DNA of 23,083 nt, taken from the NCBI GenBank assembly GCA_003134675.1, contig PLBZ01000097.1, forward strand, positions 17,307 through 40,389, in the 5' to 3' direction. The notes beneath the pieces were generated by a model. It saw only the letters and a list, made by a program, of their open reading frames with translations. It made no database searches and was not told where the DNA came from. Positions 21,424 through 23,083 of this stretch are shown piece after piece (position 1 is the stretch's first letter; each line of letters starts with the position of its first letter). A program made the translations under genes and the position numbers. Source of the DNA: Solirubrobacterales bacterium. Lineage in GTDB: Bacteria; Actinomycetota; Thermoleophilia; Solirubrobacterales; Solirubrobacteraceae.

Positions 21424-22215
21424 ATGAAGATATGCGTCCTGGTGAAGGAGGTCCCGGACGCCGCCGTCGAGAAGCGGATCGATCCCTCGACGGGGCGTAT
21501 GGACCGCAGCGGAGAGAAGAACCTCAACCCGTATGACACGCACGCCATCGAGGCGGCGATGCAGATCAAAGAGGGCGGCGCCGTCCCCGTCGAGGAGATC
21601 GTCGCCGTGACGATGGGCCCCGACAGCGCCGTGCGCGCCCTGCACAAGGCCGTCTCGCTCGGCGCCGACCGCTCGGTGCACCTCTCCGACCCAGCAGTCG
21701 CCGGCTCTGATGTGGCGGCCACCGGGTATGCGCTGGCAAAGACACTCGAGCGCGAGAGCCCCGATCTGGTGTTGCTGGGTCAACAGTCCGACGACGGCGA
21801 GTGCTACACGATCGGCGCGGTCGTGGCCGAGCACCTGAGCATGCCGTCACTGACCCAGGTGATCAAGATGGACATCGATTCTGAGGCCCTTCGTTGTGAG
21901 CGCCAAGCCGAGTATGGCTACGACACCGTCCAGATCAAGCTGCCGGCAGTGATCTCCGTCGGCGATGCGATCAACGAGCCCCGCTACCCATCGCTGAAGG
22001 CGATCATGGGCGCCAAGAAGAAGCCGCTCGACACGGTCACGGTGGGCGATGTCGAGATCGACGCCTCGAAGGTCGGCGGCGATAATTCGGCTGCCCAGTG
22101 GGTAGCTGCCAAGGCGCCCCCGGCGAAGGCCGCCGGCCAGATCATCGAGGACGAGGACACCAACGAGACGGTCGAGCAGATCGTCGCGTGGCTCGACGAG
22201 AGGAAGCTGATCTAG
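21424..22215 (+). CDS. etfB: electron transfer flavoprotein beta subunit
   Basis: 263 residues, the usual length. EtfB binds AMP and pairs with the FAD-carrying alpha subunit to take electrons from acyl-CoA dehydrogenases to the respiratory chain. It has the family opening KICVLVKEVPDA, the LNPYDTHAIEAAMQIKEGG block, VAVTMGPDSAVRALHKAVSLGADRSV and the GQQSDDGECYTIGAVVAEHL signature, then IMGAKKKP near the end of the fold. The C-terminal helix (TVEQIVAWLDERKLI) is the arm that wraps around the alpha subunit. It shows no insertion typical of bifurcating EtfB, but that needs comparison. etfA starts directly at the next base after the stop. Group I (housekeeping) ETF is the most likely class given the acyl-CoA genes nearby. 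Confidence 0.95.
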   Translation: MKICVLVKEVPDAAVEKRIDPSTGRMDRSGEKNLNPYDTHAIEAAMQIKEGGAVPVEEIVAVTMGPDSAVRALHKAVSLGADRSVHLSDPAVAGSDVAATGYALAKTLERESPDLVLLGQQSDDGECYTIGAVVAEHLSMPSLTQVIKMDIDSEALRCERQAEYGYDTVQIKLPAVISVGDAINEPRYPSLKAIMGAKKKPLDTVTVGDVEIDASKVGGDNSAAQWVAAKAPPAKAAGQIIEDEDTNETVEQIVAWLDERKLI

Positions 22216-23083
22216 ATGGCAAACATCCTGGTTTACGCGCTGCATTACGACGGCGCGATCAACAAGAACTCGCTCGGGGCGGTCTCCGAGGGCGCGAAGC
22301 TCGCGGCTGAGCTTGGCGGCGAGGCGCACGCGATCCTGCTTGGGGAGAACATCCCGCAGGAGTTGGCCGCGTCGCTGGGCAACTACGGCGCGAAGAAGGT
22401 GCTCGTCGCCGAGGGTCCCGAGGGCCTGGCCCAGCCGCTGGTCGACGCGATGGCCGCGGCGATCTCAGGCGGTGACTACTCCTACGCGCTGTTCGGCGGA
22501 GGATTGCTCGGCTTCGAGATCGGCGCCGGTCTGGCCGCACGACTGGGGGCGGGCGTGGCGATGGAGGTCACGGCCGTGCGCGCCGAGGGCGGCGAGCTCG
22601 TGGCGGAGCGCCCGATCCTGGGCGATTCGGCGATCAGCGAGATCAAATACCGCTCGGACGTGGGCATCATCATCGGGCGGTTGAACGCGTTCGAGATCAA
22701 GGAGAGCGGCGCGGGCGATGCTCCCGTGGAGCAGCTGAGCTTCGAGCTGAGCCCGCAAGCACAGCAGGCGACGATGCTCACGCGCGGCGAACAGCGCGGC
22801 GCCGACGTGGATATCGAGGGCGCCGACATCCTCGTCGCCGGCGGTCGCGGTCTGGGCAAGGCCGAGGGCTTCCAGCTCGCCGAGGACCTGGCGAAAGCGT
22901 TCGGCGGCAACTCAGCCGTCGCGGCGACCCGCGCGGTCGTCGACGCCGGCTGGTACCCCTACGCGGCGCAGATCGGCCAGACGGGGAAGACGGTCGCGCC
23001 GAAGCTGTATCTCGCGGCGGGCATCTCCGGTGCGATCCAGCACAAGGTGGGGATGCAGGGCTCGGAGAACATCGTCGCGATCA
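22216..23083 (+). CDS. etfA: electron transfer flavoprotein alpha subunit (3' end cut off)
   Basis: ATG follows the etfB stop without a gap and the frame stays open to the window end, giving 289 residues of a protein usually about 315-330 long. The N-terminal domain (ILVYALHYDGAINKNSLGAVSEGAKLA) resembles the beta subunit. The C-terminal FAD domain is almost complete: VAGGRGLGKAEGFQLAEDLA, then AATRAVVDAGWYPYAAQIGQTGKTVAP (the TGKTV/SGAIQH region that grips FAD), YLAAGISGAIQHKVGMQGSENIVAI. Only the last strands and helix are missing. Together with EtfB it should accept electrons from the acyl-CoA dehydrogenase at 15384-16556 and pass them to an ETF-quinone oxidoreductase not seen here. Confidence 0.95.
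   Translation, partial: MANILVYALHYDGAINKNSLGAVSEGAKLAAELGGEAHAILLGENIPQELAASLGNYGAKKVLVAEGPEGLAQPLVDAMAAAISGGDYSYALFGGGLLGFEIGAGLAARLGAGVAMEVTAVRAEGGELVAERPILGDSAISEIKYRSDVGIIIGRLNAFEIKESGAGDAPVEQLSFELSPQAQQATMLTRGEQRGADVDIEGADILVAGGRGLGKAEGFQLAEDLAKAFGGNSAVAATRAVVDAGWYPYAAQIGQTGKTVAPKLYLAAGISGAIQHKVGMQGSENIVAI

Overview
The window reads as a chromosomal stretch of a high-GC, GTG-using actinomycete-type bacterium. My best inference is the class Thermoleophilia (Solirubrobacterales-like). Reasons: an FtsZ with a roughly 125-residue N-terminal extension joined to a ParA gene, an F420-type (Ddn) nitroreductase-family protein, an actinobacterial ArsA-type ATPase, and a methyltransferase/GH57/acetyltransferase/Etf gene set that recalls the mycobacterial methylglucose lipopolysaccharide region. 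There is no phage, insertion sequence, CRISPR array, rRNA or complete tRNA, and no gene-free gap longer than about 115 bases.

Layout. 1-2064 (+): the 3' part of a primary-type sigma-70 factor, then a PilT-like ATPase. 2147-3911 (+): a cysteine-rich HxlR-type regulator behind a perfect 9+9 bp palindrome, then a 436-residue protein of unknown function. 3849-4970 (-): an ArsA-family ATPase, divergent from a ParA-FtsZ operon (5058-7254, +). 7281-9202 (+): a gamma-glutamyltransferase-family protein overlapping a small lipoprotein. 9280-9921 (-): a LON-substrate-binding-domain protein. 9991-13891: two divergent SAM methyltransferases, a GH57 glucan enzyme and a hexapeptide acetyltransferase. 13918-15358 (+): MeaB GTPase and a Ddn-family protein. 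15384-18859: acyl-CoA dehydrogenase (-), alpha/beta hydrolase (+) and leucyl aminopeptidase (-). 18940-23083 (+): thiolase, HAD phosphatase, B12-binding mutase small subunit, EtfB and EtfA (cut by the window end).

The right half is mostly acyl-CoA catabolism. Acyl-CoA dehydrogenase would pass electrons to EtfBA, thiolase cleaves or forms acetoacetyl-CoA, and the B12 subunit with MeaB belongs to a methylmalonyl-CoA (or related) mutase whose large subunit is not here. The centre holds a probable polymethylated-glucan pathway fragment. The left part is cell division, chromosome positioning and transcription.

The most striking signal that ordinary annotation misses is in the start regions. Many genes that begin a transcription unit have a TANNNT -10-like hexamer only 6-10 bases before the start codon, which predicts widespread leaderless or near-leaderless mRNAs. 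Other points of interest are a 58-base tRNA-like mini-cloverleaf at the start of the LON-domain gene, the five cysteines of the HxlR regulator, and a parS-like site inside ftsZ. I did not find a clear-cut new defence or mobile system.
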